Below, piece by piece: positions 18,499-27,154 of a stretch of 53,993 bases of DNA. The stretch spans positions 1-53,993 of the forward strand of contig JAUHVL010000021.1 of assembly GCA_030425045.1 (NCBI GenBank), in the 5' to 3' direction. This DNA is from a bacterium (GTDB taxonomy: Bacteria > Bdellovibrionota > Bacteriovoracia > Bacteriovoracales > Bacteriovoracaceae). Position 1 is the first letter of the stretch. Each line of letters starts with the position of its first letter. Under the pieces are notes generated by a model. It was not told where the DNA came from and ran no database searches. It saw only the letters and a list, made by a program, of their open reading frames with translations. The position numbers and the translations under genes were made by a program.

Positions 18499-20594
18499 GA
18501 TTCAATTTCTTTAATTGAAATTGTTTCACCTAAATCAATCAACTCCCCAGATTTCTTTTGAATAAAGTATACCGGAACACCGACATGTCCGTTTTTCTTA
18601 AGAAATGCTTCAATAATAGGATCTCTTTTTGTCCAGTCACCGAGAAGCAGTTTTACATTATAATCGTCAACGAGTTTTTTAAATGCAGAGGTATCAATAA
18701 CAAGCTTTTCATTTACTTTACAGGTGAGGCACCATTTTGCTGTGAAATCAATAAAGACTAACTCGCCTTTGAGTTCTTCCATTCTTTTCTCACTCCAAGG
18801 CTCCCATTGAAGACCATCTCTTTTCTTCTCTGCAATCATAGATTTCGAGCTTGCATGAGACGTATTGATTTCAGTGATGATTAAGTTATTAAATAAAACC
18901 AGTGGTAAGATATAGAAAATAATTTTAAGAGGTTTTTTCTTTCCAATTTTTTTATCAAAATAAAAAGCAAAGAAGACAAAAAGCATGACGACATTAATTT
19001 TAGTATAGGCCAGAGGAAGGTCCGTTAAAGAATTAAACACATCTAATAACCATAAGACGGTTAAAAACATGGTCATCCCTAGAAATTTTTTGACGTTTTC
19101 CATCCACATACCTGGTTTTGGTAAAAACTTAATCAGTGATGGAAAAAGACCTGTTAAAATAAAAGGACTCGAAAGACCTAAGCCTATGAAAGTAAAGATC
19201 GTAAAAATTTCGAATGTTCCAGCGGTAAAAGCAAATGTTAAAGCCCCACCTAGAAGAGGGGCACTACAAGGAGTTGAAAGAATAGTGGCAAGAACTCCTC
19301 CCATAAAGTCACCGAGGACACCTTTTTTTAGCTCCATATTTCCTAAGGTTTTTCCTCCGGGAGTTTTAAATTCAAAAAGACCAAAAAGATTTAAGCCTAG
19401 TATAAATAATAATATGGCCATAATACTGACAAAGAGGGGACTTTGGAGTTGAAAACCCCAACCGATGCTTTCACCAGAAGCCTTCATCACAAGAACGATA
19501 ATGGCCAAGGCAAAAAATGTTGCAAGCACACCAAACGTGTAAAATAAATTGTGTCTAAAGATAGACTGATCAGACTCATCACTATGAGCAGCAAGACTAA
19601 AAAGTTTTAAAGATATTACGGGAAGTACACAAGGCATAACATTTAAGATGAGCCCACCAAAAAATGCTAAAACAATATAAATAAGAATTGATCGAGATGT
19701 CGCCGGAGGCATTTTTTTAGCTTCAGTAGTCGCCGCTATCAATTGAGCAGGTTGATCTAATTGAAAACTTGAAAAGCTTTTTTCAATAATGACGGGTCTT
19801 TTTTTTATTGAGTCGTGATAGACAAATTTAAAAGTAAGGGGAGAGTTTAGTTTACCATCTTCTGGTAAAGGTATCTCGGGATCTTCATATTCTCCGTCCC
19901 ACTCCAGAGGAAGGTGACCTTTTAAAATTGAGTCTTCTTTTTGAACGACTTCCTTATTAAATGTAATAAGAAAAGTTGGAAAGGGAGTTAAAAAGTTTGT
20001 GTCTTTGGTTTTTGGAAATGGTCTTTTTGTGCTGTAAAAAAGATCGAGAGTATTGGCTTTTTTTCCTTTGTGAAGGTTAATTTTTAGATTCTCAAGCCAA
20101 GCAGCTTTGATAGGAAGTTGTGCAAATCTTTCTTCTAAAAGCTTTGGGCTTGTTTTAAATTCGTTTTTGGTAATTAAGATTCCGTTATTCAATTTTCCTG
20201 ATAAATCCTTTTTACCGGGGATACAGATATCCTTACAAATGAGCCAATTTGCTTTGACTTTGAAGTCGGCATTCAGGTTATTGGCGATCTTATAAAAGAA
20301 GGTGTACTCGTTACTATAACCGTAAGCAATCAGACCGCCGGCTTCGCGATAAAGTTTCGGTGCAGGCCACTCAAGCTCTGTCGCCTCAATACCTTCAAAA
20401 TGTACTTCGATTTCTTTTCCAGCACTGCCAGGATTTTTCCAATATGTGTGCCACTTTTCTTTATTGAGAAATGTGACGGCCAAATAAGTACTTTCACCTT
20501 TAATGAGAGTAGCAAGTGACATCTTTACCAGGTTTTCTTCATTGGCCCAGGAAGAGCTTAAAAGGAGAGTAAAAAGGAGGATAATTTTTTTCAT
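18486..20594 (-). CDS. DsbD/ScsB-like thiol:disulfide interchange protein
   Basis: This 702-aa three-part protein moves reducing power from the cytoplasm to the periplasm. The signal peptide is followed by an N-terminal immunoglobulin-like domain with WLICKDICIPG (~115). A DsbD/CcdA-type membrane domain of about eight helices (~300-560) has the paired redox cysteines in NVMPCVLPVISLK and LSTPCSAPLLGG. A C-terminal thioredoxin domain has AKWCLTCKVNE (~625). The length and the N-terminal domain resemble ScsB/DsbD2 more than classical E. coli DsbD (~565 aa). It is monocistronic here and converges with the small exported gene. Confidence 0.88.
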   Translation of the reverse strand: MKKIILLFTLLLSSSWANEENLVKMSLATLIKGESTYLAVTFLNKEKWHTYWKNPGSAGKEIEVHFEGIEATELEWPAPKLYREAGGLIAYGYSNEYTFFYKIANNLNADFKVKANWLICKDICIPGKKDLSGKLNNGILITKNEFKTSPKLLEERFAQLPIKAAWLENLKINLHKGKKANTLDLFYSTKRPFPKTKDTNFLTPFPTFLITFNKEVVQKEDSILKGHLPLEWDGEYEDPEIPLPEDGKLNSPLTFKFVYHDSIKKRPVIIEKSFSSFQLDQPAQLIAATTEAKKMPPATSRSILIYIVLAFFGGLILNVMPCVLPVISLKLFSLAAHSDESDQSIFRHNLFYTFGVLATFFALAIIVLVMKASGESIGWGFQLQSPLFVSIMAILLFILGLNLFGLFEFKTPGGKTLGNMELKKGVLGDFMGGVLATILSTPCSAPLLGGALTFAFTAGTFEIFTIFTFIGLGLSSPFILTGLFPSLIKFLPKPGMWMENVKKFLGMTMFLTVLWLLDVFNSLTDLPLAYTKINVVMLFVFFAFYFDKKIGKKKPLKIIFYILPLVLFNNLIITEINTSHASSKSMIAEKKRDGLQWEPWSEKRMEELKGELVFIDFTAKWCLTCKVNEKLVIDTSAFKKLVDDYNVKLLLGDWTKRDPIIEAFLKKNGHVGVPVYFIQKKSGELIDLGETISIKEIESHLK
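18503..18523. terminator. Hairpin at the convergent gene ends
   Basis: CAATTTC (18503-18509) and GAAATTG (18517-18523) can pair around a 7-nt loop. It lies in the last codons of the dsbD-like gene and just past the stop of the plus-strand gene. There is no long T run, so termination is only possible. Confidence 0.25.
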
Positions 20595-20910
20595 TTTTGT
20601 TCTTTAGATTCAATTTTTAATAATATAGCTAATCTTTAGCTTGCTGAAAACTCATATCTTGCAATGCGTTTCGTCCGCTAAATGTTCTTATTTAAGTCAG
20701 TTATTTGTAAATTATTTTTCTTGAAAGTCTTTGCACAATATCTGTTTAGCCGGCTTCAAGTAAAAAACTTGTATTGATCTAAAATGAACTCAAGCTTACA
20801 TATTTTCGATAACTTACAAGAAAATTCATAAAAAAACTAAATATTGATGATTTTGTTCCGAAATGATGAATGACGACATCTGTTTTTTAATATTATCGCA
20901 GGTCGAGGAA
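20595..20910. other. Intergenic region between dsbD-like and lipoprotein genes
   Basis: These 316 nt between divergent genes hold no coding frame I can support. A short inverted repeat, CAAGT-AAAAA-ACTTG, lies near 20758-20772. Promoters for both genes must lie here, but I found no clear -35/-10 pair. Confidence 0.4.
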
Positions 20911-21630
20911 ATGAAAAAAGAAATTATTTTAACACTATTTACTATCCCTTTACTCAGCTCATGTGACTTTGTTGATCACATTGAAGAAAAATCGGCCAGG
21001 GTTAATCGCTATGAAAAAGTAGCGTTGCAACTTGCTAAGAAAAATCGAGAGCAAGAATTAATCATTGGTAAGTTAAGATACGATTTACAAAAATTAAAAT
21101 CAGAAAAAAACTATCTCACAATAAAACTAGAAGAAGCTGAAGGTAAAACGTCTGAGTCAAAGAGAGAAGTGGCCAGTATTAAGAATATGGTAGACACAGA
21201 TCTTGTTAATGATGATGTTTATCATTGGCAACCAAGTCAAATTCTTGCCGTCGCAAGAAGTGAATTTGAAAAGAAAAATTTTGAAAAGTCCGCACAGTAT
21301 TTTCAGACTTTCATTAAAAAATATCCTAATAATGAGGCCATCAACGACGAGTTATTATTTCAAGCTGGTGTTGCTGCTTATGAGTCAGGAAAGCATTATG
21401 ACTGGACGATCGAAAATCTTGGAAAACTAGTAAAGAACTATCCAACATCTCCCTATTATCGAGGTGGACGTTTATGGCTTGCTTTAACTCAACTCAATAT
21501 GGGTGACCATCAAGCATTTTTTGGAACAGTAGAAGAATTCAGAAAGAAATATAGAAATACTAATGAATGGAAAGTGTTAAGTCAGCACTATGAAAGAATT
21601 GTTCAGAAGTACAAGAGAGGACAGCATTAA
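20911..21630 (+). CDS. YbgF/CpoB-like lipoprotein with coiled coil and TPR
   Basis: The start is taken at ATG 20911, after GAGGAA, giving a lipoprotein signal (MKKEIILTLFTIPLLSSC) with the lipobox Cys at ~18. A charged coiled coil follows (~30-95, QELIIGKLRYDLQKLKSEK), then TPR-like helical repeats (~115-235; SEFEKKNFEKSAQYFQTFI, YPTSPYYRGGRLWLALTQL). The layout resembles YbgF/CpoB or BamD-like TPR proteins working with the Tol-Pal or envelope machinery. It is directly followed, with overlap, by the FecR-domain gene. The upstream in-frame ATG at 20863 has no Shine-Dalgarno. Confidence 0.75.
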   Translation: MKKEIILTLFTIPLLSSCDFVDHIEEKSARVNRYEKVALQLAKKNREQELIIGKLRYDLQKLKSEKNYLTIKLEEAEGKTSESKREVASIKNMVDTDLVNDDVYHWQPSQILAVARSEFEKKNFEKSAQYFQTFIKKYPNNEAINDELLFQAGVAAYESGKHYDWTIENLGKLVKNYPTSPYYRGGRLWLALTQLNMGDHQAFFGTVEEFRKKYRNTNEWKVLSQHYERIVQKYKRGQH

Positions 21631-22870
21631 AACTGTTATTTTAGGGTTTTCCCTGATCTTTTCATCTATCGTTTATGGTCAACAAAAGTTGGCCGTTGCC
21701 ATTAGTAAAATAGATGGAAGAGCTTTCTATTCTCATCAAGGTAAAACCAAAACGTTAAAAGTGGGTACTCATCTCCCTGCAGGCTCTGATATTTTTACTG
21801 AAGAGGGCGCTCAAATTATTTTTAATGATTATTACAACCATCAGTTCATTCTTTCAGGGAGTGGACATGTCAACGTTGATCATAAAAAGATGAAGCTAAA
21901 GTCTGGCTATTTATGGGTACAGTCATTAGTGGAGAGTGATCAAAATAGTTATCAAATTACAACGGCAAATTCAGAGGTGGCGTATTCTGATGGAGAGGGA
22001 ATTATTAGTTTCGATCCCTTTTCTGGAAAGACACAGATTTTGGTTTTAAAAGGAGAGTATCAGTTTAAAAATATTCTCTATCGTGAAAACTATGTTTCTA
22101 TACGAGATGGACGTTTTTCTTTCATCAGTAATGATGTAAATAACGGAATGCCGAGAAAGCCAACTCCAATTGGTTATAGCTCTTTTCAAAAAATTACAGG
22201 ACTCTTTCAAGGGGTAAAATCCTTAGATGACCAAGCTGAGGAAAAAAGAGTTGCTAATGTAAAAACCAATATTGTGCCAGATGTGAGACAAGTTTATGTA
22301 GACGTACCAAAGCAAGATCTTAGTTTTGAGCAGGCCATAACAAATAGTAGAGAACGCTTACCTTCATCTGAGAATGTTGTACCGGCACCAAAGGCCAATA
22401 CGGAAAAACTGCTTAAAAGTTATTTAAGTAAGCTGGCCAAGAAAAAGCCTGAAGTAAAGAAAGTTGAGCCTGCTTCTGTTGTGGAAAAGGTAAAGAAAAC
22501 TAAGCCTCAGTACAAAAAGAAAAGTAACTCTTATAAGGGTTATAAGAAAAACTCCGTTAAAGTAAATATTTATGGAGCATCAGTATCTCGCCAAAAATCG
22601 AAATCAAGAATGCCTGCAAGCGCTGGCCATGAAAAATCTCTCGATAAGAAGACCACAGTCTATGGGGCTAAAAAGGCTACCAAATACGATAGAGCTCCTG
22701 CCTCGTTAGGGAATATGGTTCCCAAGGTTTATGACAGAAGATCCAGTGGAAAAACTTTTGAGTCGAAGTTAATCAAAGAATACAAACATCAAAAGCGTCA
22801 TAGCGATGATATGAATGCTCTTATTGATAAGCTGCAATCGGTCGATATGGACTACCAAAAAGACTATTAA
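21626..22870 (+). CDS. Exported FecR-domain protein, apparent ATT start
   Basis: An ATT at 21626-21628 lies 5 nt after AGAGAGG and yields a perfect signal peptide (MKTVILGFSLIFSSIVYG). The only ATG in frame (21590) lies inside the previous gene and adds twelve charged residues before the signal peptide. The mature protein has a FecR-type domain (~25-170; VGTHLPAGSDIFTEEGAQI, ANSEVAYSDGEGIISFD). The C-terminal half is basic and low in complexity, with two imperfect repeats of the form V-x2-YGA...R-x-PAS (about 22560-22632 and 22651-22719), perhaps peptidoglycan- or polymer-binding. The ATT overlaps the upstream stop (ATTAA), so the two genes are coupled. Confidence 0.75.
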   Translation: MKTVILGFSLIFSSIVYGQQKLAVAISKIDGRAFYSHQGKTKTLKVGTHLPAGSDIFTEEGAQIIFNDYYNHQFILSGSGHVNVDHKKMKLKSGYLWVQSLVESDQNSYQITTANSEVAYSDGEGIISFDPFSGKTQILVLKGEYQFKNILYRENYVSIRDGRFSFISNDVNNGMPRKPTPIGYSSFQKITGLFQGVKSLDDQAEEKRVANVKTNIVPDVRQVYVDVPKQDLSFEQAITNSRERLPSSENVVPAPKANTEKLLKSYLSKLAKKKPEVKKVEPASVVEKVKKTKPQYKKKSNSYKGYKKNSVKVNIYGASVSRQKSKSRMPASAGHEKSLDKKTTVYGAKKATKYDRAPASLGNMVPKVYDRRSSGKTFESKLIKEYKHQKRHSDDMNALIDKLQSVDMDYQKDY

Positions 22871-22904
22871 GAACTCCTAAGAAATTTACTCGTCAGATAG
22901 CTTT

Positions 22905-22926
22905 TTGCGGTGTATAATCACCGCAA
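22905..22926. promoter_or_regulatory. Perfect 8-bp palindrome centred on TATAAT before guaB
   Basis: TTGCGGTG (22905-22912) and CACCGCAA (22919-22926) are perfect inverted copies separated by exactly TATAAT (22913-22918), a consensus -10 box, 20 nt before the guaB ATG. It can be read as an operator overlapping the guaB promoter or as a hairpin attenuator/terminator of the upstream gene; the T-rich tail is weak. No good -35 is visible, which fits an activator- or repressor-controlled promoter. Confidence 0.55.
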
Positions 22927-22945
22927 TTTTAATTCTGAGGTGTTG

Positions 22946-24421
22946 ATGACTAAACAAAAGTATTTAGAAGGGAAAAACTTCCTAACCTATGATGATGTTC
23001 TCATTCGGCCTGGGTATTCTCAAATATTGCCCGCAGATGCGAACCTTGCTACTAAATTCTCAAGAAATATTAACCTAAATATTCCCATTGTCTCCGCAGC
23101 TATGGATACCGTGACAGAGTCCCAAACGGCCATTGTCATGGCCCAAAGTGGTGGAATTGGTGTTATCCACAAAAATCTCGAACCAATTCAACAGGCGAAA
23201 GAGATTCAAAAAGTTAAAAAGTACGAAGCGGGTATGATTCTAGACCCCATTACGATTTCTCCAGAAAAAAGACTGGGTGATGTTTTTGATCTCATTAGAA
23301 AATTTCAGATTACGGGAGTTCCCGTTGTAGAAGAAAATAATAAACTTGTCGGGATTCTCACCAGTCGAGATATGAGGTTTGAATCCAATGAAAACCTTAT
23401 GGTCAAAGATATTATGACTACAAAGGAAAGACTGGTGACTGCGATGGAAGGCATCGATACCGAAGAAGCGAAAAAATTGCTACATAAGCATCGGATAGAG
23501 AAACTTCCTGTGGTGAATAATAGAGGAGAGCTTAAGGGGCTTATCACGATTAAAGATATTCTTAAGGGAATTTCATTTCCTCTTTCAGTAAAAGATCAGT
23601 ACGGAAGATTAAGAGTTGCTGCAGCTGTTGGTGTTGGCGAAAAAGAATTAGAAAGGGCCGACTTATTAGTACAAGCTGGAGTAGATGCCATTGTCGTCGA
23701 TACGGCCCACGGTCATTCTGCAGGTGTCATTGGAATGGTTCAAAAATTAAAGAGTAAATACGATGTCGATATTGTTGCAGGTAACGTCGCTACCGGAAAA
23801 GCATGTGAAGATTTAATTGCTGCCGGTGTTGATGGTATAAAAGTTGGGGTTGGCCCTGGTTCAATCTGTACGACTCGAGTGGTTGCTGGAATTGGAGTAC
23901 CTCAATTCTCTGCTGTTTTAGAATGTTCTGAGCCTTGCTTAAAAGCAGGTGTTCCCTATATTGCTGATGGGGGAATTCGTTATTCTGGCGAAATTGTAAA
24001 AGCTATTGCCGCTGGTGCTAGTTGTGTGATGGTTGGTTCTCTTTTTGCTGGAACAGAAGAATCTCCTGGAGAGACGGTTCTTTATCAAGGGCGAACCTAT
24101 AAAGTTTATCGTGGAATGGGTTCAATTGGCGCTATGACCTTAGGATCAAAAGATCGCTATGGACAAGGAGCGGTTGATGAAATTGGGAAACTTGTACCAG
24201 AAGGTATTGAAGGCCAAGTTCCTTATCGAGGAAGCCTAACGAGTAATATATATCAGTTGATAGGTGGTATTCGTGCAGGAATGGGATATGTAGGTGCTTC
24301 TACTGTTTCAGAGTTACAAGAAAAGGCTGAATTTATCTCAATCAGTACTGCTTCATTTAAAGAAGGTCATCCTCACGATGTAATGATTACGAAAGAGGCT
24401 CCTAATTATTCTATAGGGTAA
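22946..24421 (+). CDS. guaB: Inosine-5'-monophosphate dehydrogenase
   Basis: GuaB oxidises IMP to XMP, the committed step to GMP. The start is ATG 22946, after GAGGTG, giving [20 protein letters not shown]. The barrel begins with [10 protein letters not shown] and [14 protein letters not shown]. Two CBS domains follow (~95-215, [21 protein letters not shown]), then the catalytic loop [18 protein letters not shown] with its nucleophilic Cys, and the flap [10 protein letters not shown]. The length is ~491 aa. guaA follows after 2 nt. Control by the palindrome just upstream is likely. Confidence 0.96.
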   Translation: MTKQKYLEGKNFLTYDDVLIRPGYSQILPADANLATKFSRNINLNIPIVSAAMDTVTESQTAIVMAQSGGIGVIHKNLEPIQQAKEIQKVKKYEAGMILDPITISPEKRLGDVFDLIRKFQITGVPVVEENNKLVGILTSRDMRFESNENLMVKDIMTTKERLVTAMEGIDTEEAKKLLHKHRIEKLPVVNNRGELKGLITIKDILKGISFPLSVKDQYGRLRVAAAVGVGEKELERADLLVQAGVDAIVVDTAHGHSAGVIGMVQKLKSKYDVDIVAGNVATGKACEDLIAAGVDGIKVGVGPGSICTTRVVAGIGVPQFSAVLECSEPCLKAGVPYIADGGIRYSGEIVKAIAAGASCVMVGSLFAGTEESPGETVLYQGRTYKVYRGMGSIGAMTLGSKDRYGQGAVDEIGKLVPEGIEGQVPYRGSLTSNIYQLIGGIRAGMGYVGASTVSELQEKAEFISISTASFKEGHPHDVMITKEAPNYSIG

Positions 24422-24423
24422 AC

Positions 24424-25974
24424 ATGCATAAAAGACAGATTTGGATCATTGATTTTGGCTCTCAGTACACTCAACTTATTACGAGAAAGACTAGAGAGTT
24501 AGGCTTTTCTAGTGAGATTATTACCGTAGAAGACGCCAAAGAAAGAGTTGATAGCGGTGATAAACCAAATTGTTTTGTTTTATCTGGTGGCCCTCAGTCT
24601 ATTTTTGAAGATCAATATGATTACTCTTTTATCTTTCAAGCTGACATTCCGACCATGGGAATTTGTTATGGCATGCAGTTAATGGCCCAATTCCATGGTG
24701 GCAAAGTTGAGAAAGGAACTGTCGCCGAGTATGGCCATTCAAAGATACACTTACAAAATGGCTTTGAGATAAAAGGTTGCCCTCGTGATATCAATGTTTG
24801 GATGAGCCACTCTGATCATGTGGTTGAGATTCCTAGCGGTTTTGAGCTCATCATTGAAAGCCATAATAAACTAGTGGCAGGTATTCAAAATACAGAAAAG
24901 AGATTATTTGCTCTACAGTTTCACCCTGAAGTGGAGCATAGTGAGCATGGGAAAGATATTCTACGTTATTTTTATGAAGTGATAGCTGAATTAAAAGAAG
25001 ATTGGGATGAAGCTGAAATGCTCAAAGAATGCCAAGAAGTTCTAGAAACTGCCGGAGATGAGTATGTCCTTTGTGCATTTTCCGGAGGAGTTGATAGTCT
25101 CGTGGCCGCCTCGATTGCTGCTCCGATGTTAAAAGACAAGCTCTACTGCTTTTTTGTCGATAACGGTCTTTTAAGACCACAAGATTATGGCCATATTGAA
25201 ACTCTTAAGAAGAACACTCCACTCAATATTGAAATAATCGATGCAAAAGAAATCTTTTTAAATAATTTAAAAAATATTGATGACCCCGAAGCGAAACGAA
25301 AAATGATTGGAAAGACTTTCATTGATGTTTTTGAACAAAAGGTTCATCAATTTGAAAATGATCATCAAATTCATTTTAAATATTTACTTCAAGGTACACT
25401 TTATCCTGACGTTATCGAGTCGGTTTCGCCCCATAAAAAAGGTGGAAAGTCCGTCACTATTAAATCACATCATAATGTTGGTGGTTTACCTGAAAGAATG
25501 AAGTTGAAACTCTTAGAACCACTAAGATATCTTTTTAAAGATGAAGGTCGAAAAATTGGTGAAAAACTTGGTCTTAAACATGAGTGGGTCTATCGTCATC
25601 CTTTCCCAGGTCCTGGTATTGGTATCAGAGTTCTAGGTGAATTAAAAGAAGAATCTATCCAAAAAGTACAACAAAGTGATCAAATACTTTTTGAAGAACT
25701 TAAAGAGCATAATTTATACGAATCAATAGCTCAGGCCTTTACCGTTTTACTTCCTGTCAAAACAGTTGGAGTCAAAGGGGATGGAAGGGCCTATGAAGAA
25801 GTGATTTGTCTTCGTATGGTTTCCACAACCGACTTTATGACGGCCACTTGGACAGAGCTTCCCCATCAATTTCTTTCAAGGGTTTCTGGAAGGATAACAA
25901 ACGAAGTCCCAGGTGTTACTCGAGTGGTCTATGATATTACCTCGAAGCCTCCCGGTACAATCGAGTGGGAATAA
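24424..25974 (+). CDS. guaA: GMP synthase (glutamine-hydrolysing)
   Basis: GuaA aminates XMP to GMP. The N-terminal class I amidotransferase contains the nucleophile in TMGICYGMQLMAQ (~80) and LQFHPEVEHSE (~168). The ATP pyrophosphatase P-loop is FSGGVDSLVAAS (~220). The C-terminal dimerisation domain ends TRVVYDITSKPPGTIEWE, the universal GuaA C-terminus. The length of 516 aa is normal. It is co-transcribed with guaB. Confidence 0.96.
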   Translation: MHKRQIWIIDFGSQYTQLITRKTRELGFSSEIITVEDAKERVDSGDKPNCFVLSGGPQSIFEDQYDYSFIFQADIPTMGICYGMQLMAQFHGGKVEKGTVAEYGHSKIHLQNGFEIKGCPRDINVWMSHSDHVVEIPSGFELIIESHNKLVAGIQNTEKRLFALQFHPEVEHSEHGKDILRYFYEVIAELKEDWDEAEMLKECQEVLETAGDEYVLCAFSGGVDSLVAASIAAPMLKDKLYCFFVDNGLLRPQDYGHIETLKKNTPLNIEIIDAKEIFLNNLKNIDDPEAKRKMIGKTFIDVFEQKVHQFENDHQIHFKYLLQGTLYPDVIESVSPHKKGGKSVTIKSHHNVGGLPERMKLKLLEPLRYLFKDEGRKIGEKLGLKHEWVYRHPFPGPGIGIRVLGELKEESIQKVQQSDQILFEELKEHNLYESIAQAFTVLLPVKTVGVKGDGRAYEEVICLRMVSTTDFMTATWTELPHQFLSRVSGRITNEVPGVTRVVYDITSKPPGTIEWE

Positions 25975-26027
25975 TTATCTTAAAGGATAATTTCAACTCC
26001 TCTTTTAGAAGTTAATAAAGTTAAGTA

Positions 26028-26042
26028 CTTACACGCTGTAAG
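26028..26042. promoter_or_regulatory. Palindromic operator-like site upstream of the vWA gene
   Basis: CTTACA (26028-26033) and TGTAAG (26037-26042) are perfect inverted copies around CGC. The site ends 10 nt before the -35 element of the promoter below, the usual place for an activator. A second short palindrome, AAGTACTT (26023-26030), overlaps its left side. Confidence 0.4.
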
Positions 26043-26052
26043 AAAGATTTAT

Positions 26053-26081
26053 TTGTCCCTACAGTATTCTCCTTATATAAC
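26053..26081 (+). promoter_or_regulatory. Promoter of the vWA-domain gene
   Basis: TTGTCC (26053-26058) and TATAAC (26076-26081) are separated by 17 nt. Transcription would begin about 22 nt before the ATG, which is preceded by AGGAG. Confidence 0.5.
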
Positions 26082-26110
26082 CCTTCTCATACACGACAAT
26101 AGGAGAACCA

Positions 26111-27043
26111 ATGAAATCACTTTTTCTGCTACTTTTAAGTTCAATTTGTGCTGGAGTTTTTGCTTTTTCAACAAGCATGACTCTGAAGCTTGACCCTGTA
26201 AAAGGCGAAGTTGGAAGGCTCAATACTATTTTTATTATCGATAATTCCGGTTCAATGCAGCCTCACCAAGATGAAATAGTTAGAACAGTTGATACTTATT
26301 TTAAAAAGATGTCGGCGATGACTTCTGATTATGCTCTCACTGTTATTTCGACAGATGTGAATGAAAGTATGTATGGTATTACATCAAATAAAGATCCTAA
26401 TGCTGAAGGGAGCTTTGCCTCTATGGTAAGACAGCTTGGAACTAATGGAAGTTATGAAGAAAAACCGCTTCAGGCCTTATTAAATAACCTACCTCTTCTC
26501 AATACAAATGGTTTTTTTGATCTTGCTGGTTTTACGAATGTGATCATCGTCACAGACGAAGAAGATCAATCGAATATGGACATCAAGTCACTTTTATCTT
26601 CATTAAATAAAGTGACACGATCTAATATGATGATTAATGCTTTTTTAGGTGATGAGAGTTGTCCACAATCTACTTCGGCGGCACCTATTCTTGAAGATCT
26701 GACAGCACAGACAGGGGGAAGTTCCTATAAGATTTGTGGTGATTACCGTGCTTCTTTTGAAGATATGTTAAATAAGGTTCCTAAAAATAAAAATATCTTA
26801 ACATTGCCTCAAAATGAAATTTCACTTCCTTACCTTCCTATCGTTGGCTCTATTGAAGTTCGTTTTGGAAGCCAAATCATTCCTTTTGGTTATTACAGTT
26901 CTGGCTGGGTTTACGATGACCTAAATAACAAAATTATTTTTGGTAATGAAGTGAAGTTAGATCAATACCAACCTGAGGGATCAAAAATTGAAATTAGCTT
27001 TGAAATCGATCCTTCTGTAGATTTTGATATTACGATTCAGTAA
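26111..27043 (+). CDS. Exported von Willebrand factor A domain protein
   Basis: The 310-aa protein has a signal peptide (MKSLFLLLLSSICAGVFA). A vWA domain follows (~38-215) with the MIDAS motif in TIFIIDNSGSMQ, a mid-domain AGFTNVIIVTDEEDQSN and two cysteines (DESCPQ, YKICGD) that may bridge. The C-terminal ~90 residues form a beta-rich module (SIEVRFGSQIIPFGYY). Such proteins bind metal and protein partners in the periplasm or at the surface. AGGAG precedes the start, and a strong terminator follows 30 nt after the stop, so it is monocistronic. Confidence 0.82.
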   Translation: MKSLFLLLLSSICAGVFAFSTSMTLKLDPVKGEVGRLNTIFIIDNSGSMQPHQDEIVRTVDTYFKKMSAMTSDYALTVISTDVNESMYGITSNKDPNAEGSFASMVRQLGTNGSYEEKPLQALLNNLPLLNTNGFFDLAGFTNVIIVTDEEDQSNMDIKSLLSSLNKVTRSNMMINAFLGDESCPQSTSAAPILEDLTAQTGGSSYKICGDYRASFEDMLNKVPKNKNILTLPQNEISLPYLPIVGSIEVRFGSQIIPFGYYSSGWVYDDLNNKIIFGNEVKLDQYQPEGSKIEISFEIDPSVDFDITIQ

Positions 27044-27072
27044 CGAAGTTTCTAACTACTTAAAATTAAGAT

Positions 27073-27098
27073 AAAAGGGCCTTTCTTGGGCCCTTTTT
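27073..27098 (+). terminator. Rho-independent terminator after the vWA gene
   Basis: AAAAGGGCC (27073-27081) pairs with GGCCCTTTT (27089-27097) around a 7-nt loop, and the T run continues. It is a clear intrinsic terminator. Confidence 0.85.
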
Positions 27099-27103
27099 CA
27101 GTT

Positions 27104-27118
27104 TAGACAATATGTCTA
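27104..27118. promoter_or_regulatory. Inverted repeat upstream of the PLD gene
   Basis: TAGACA (27104-27109) and TGTCTA (27113-27118) are perfect inverted copies around ATA, just after the terminator and 36 nt before the PLD start. It may be an operator. Confidence 0.3.
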
Positions 27119-27154
27119 GATTTGGATATGAATAGGAAACTTGAGAGAGACACA

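Noticed and set aside
19069-19452. A 127-codon plus-strand ORF opposite the dsbD-like gene
   Set aside because: It mirrors the conserved membrane domain of the DsbD-like protein, which explains the open frame.
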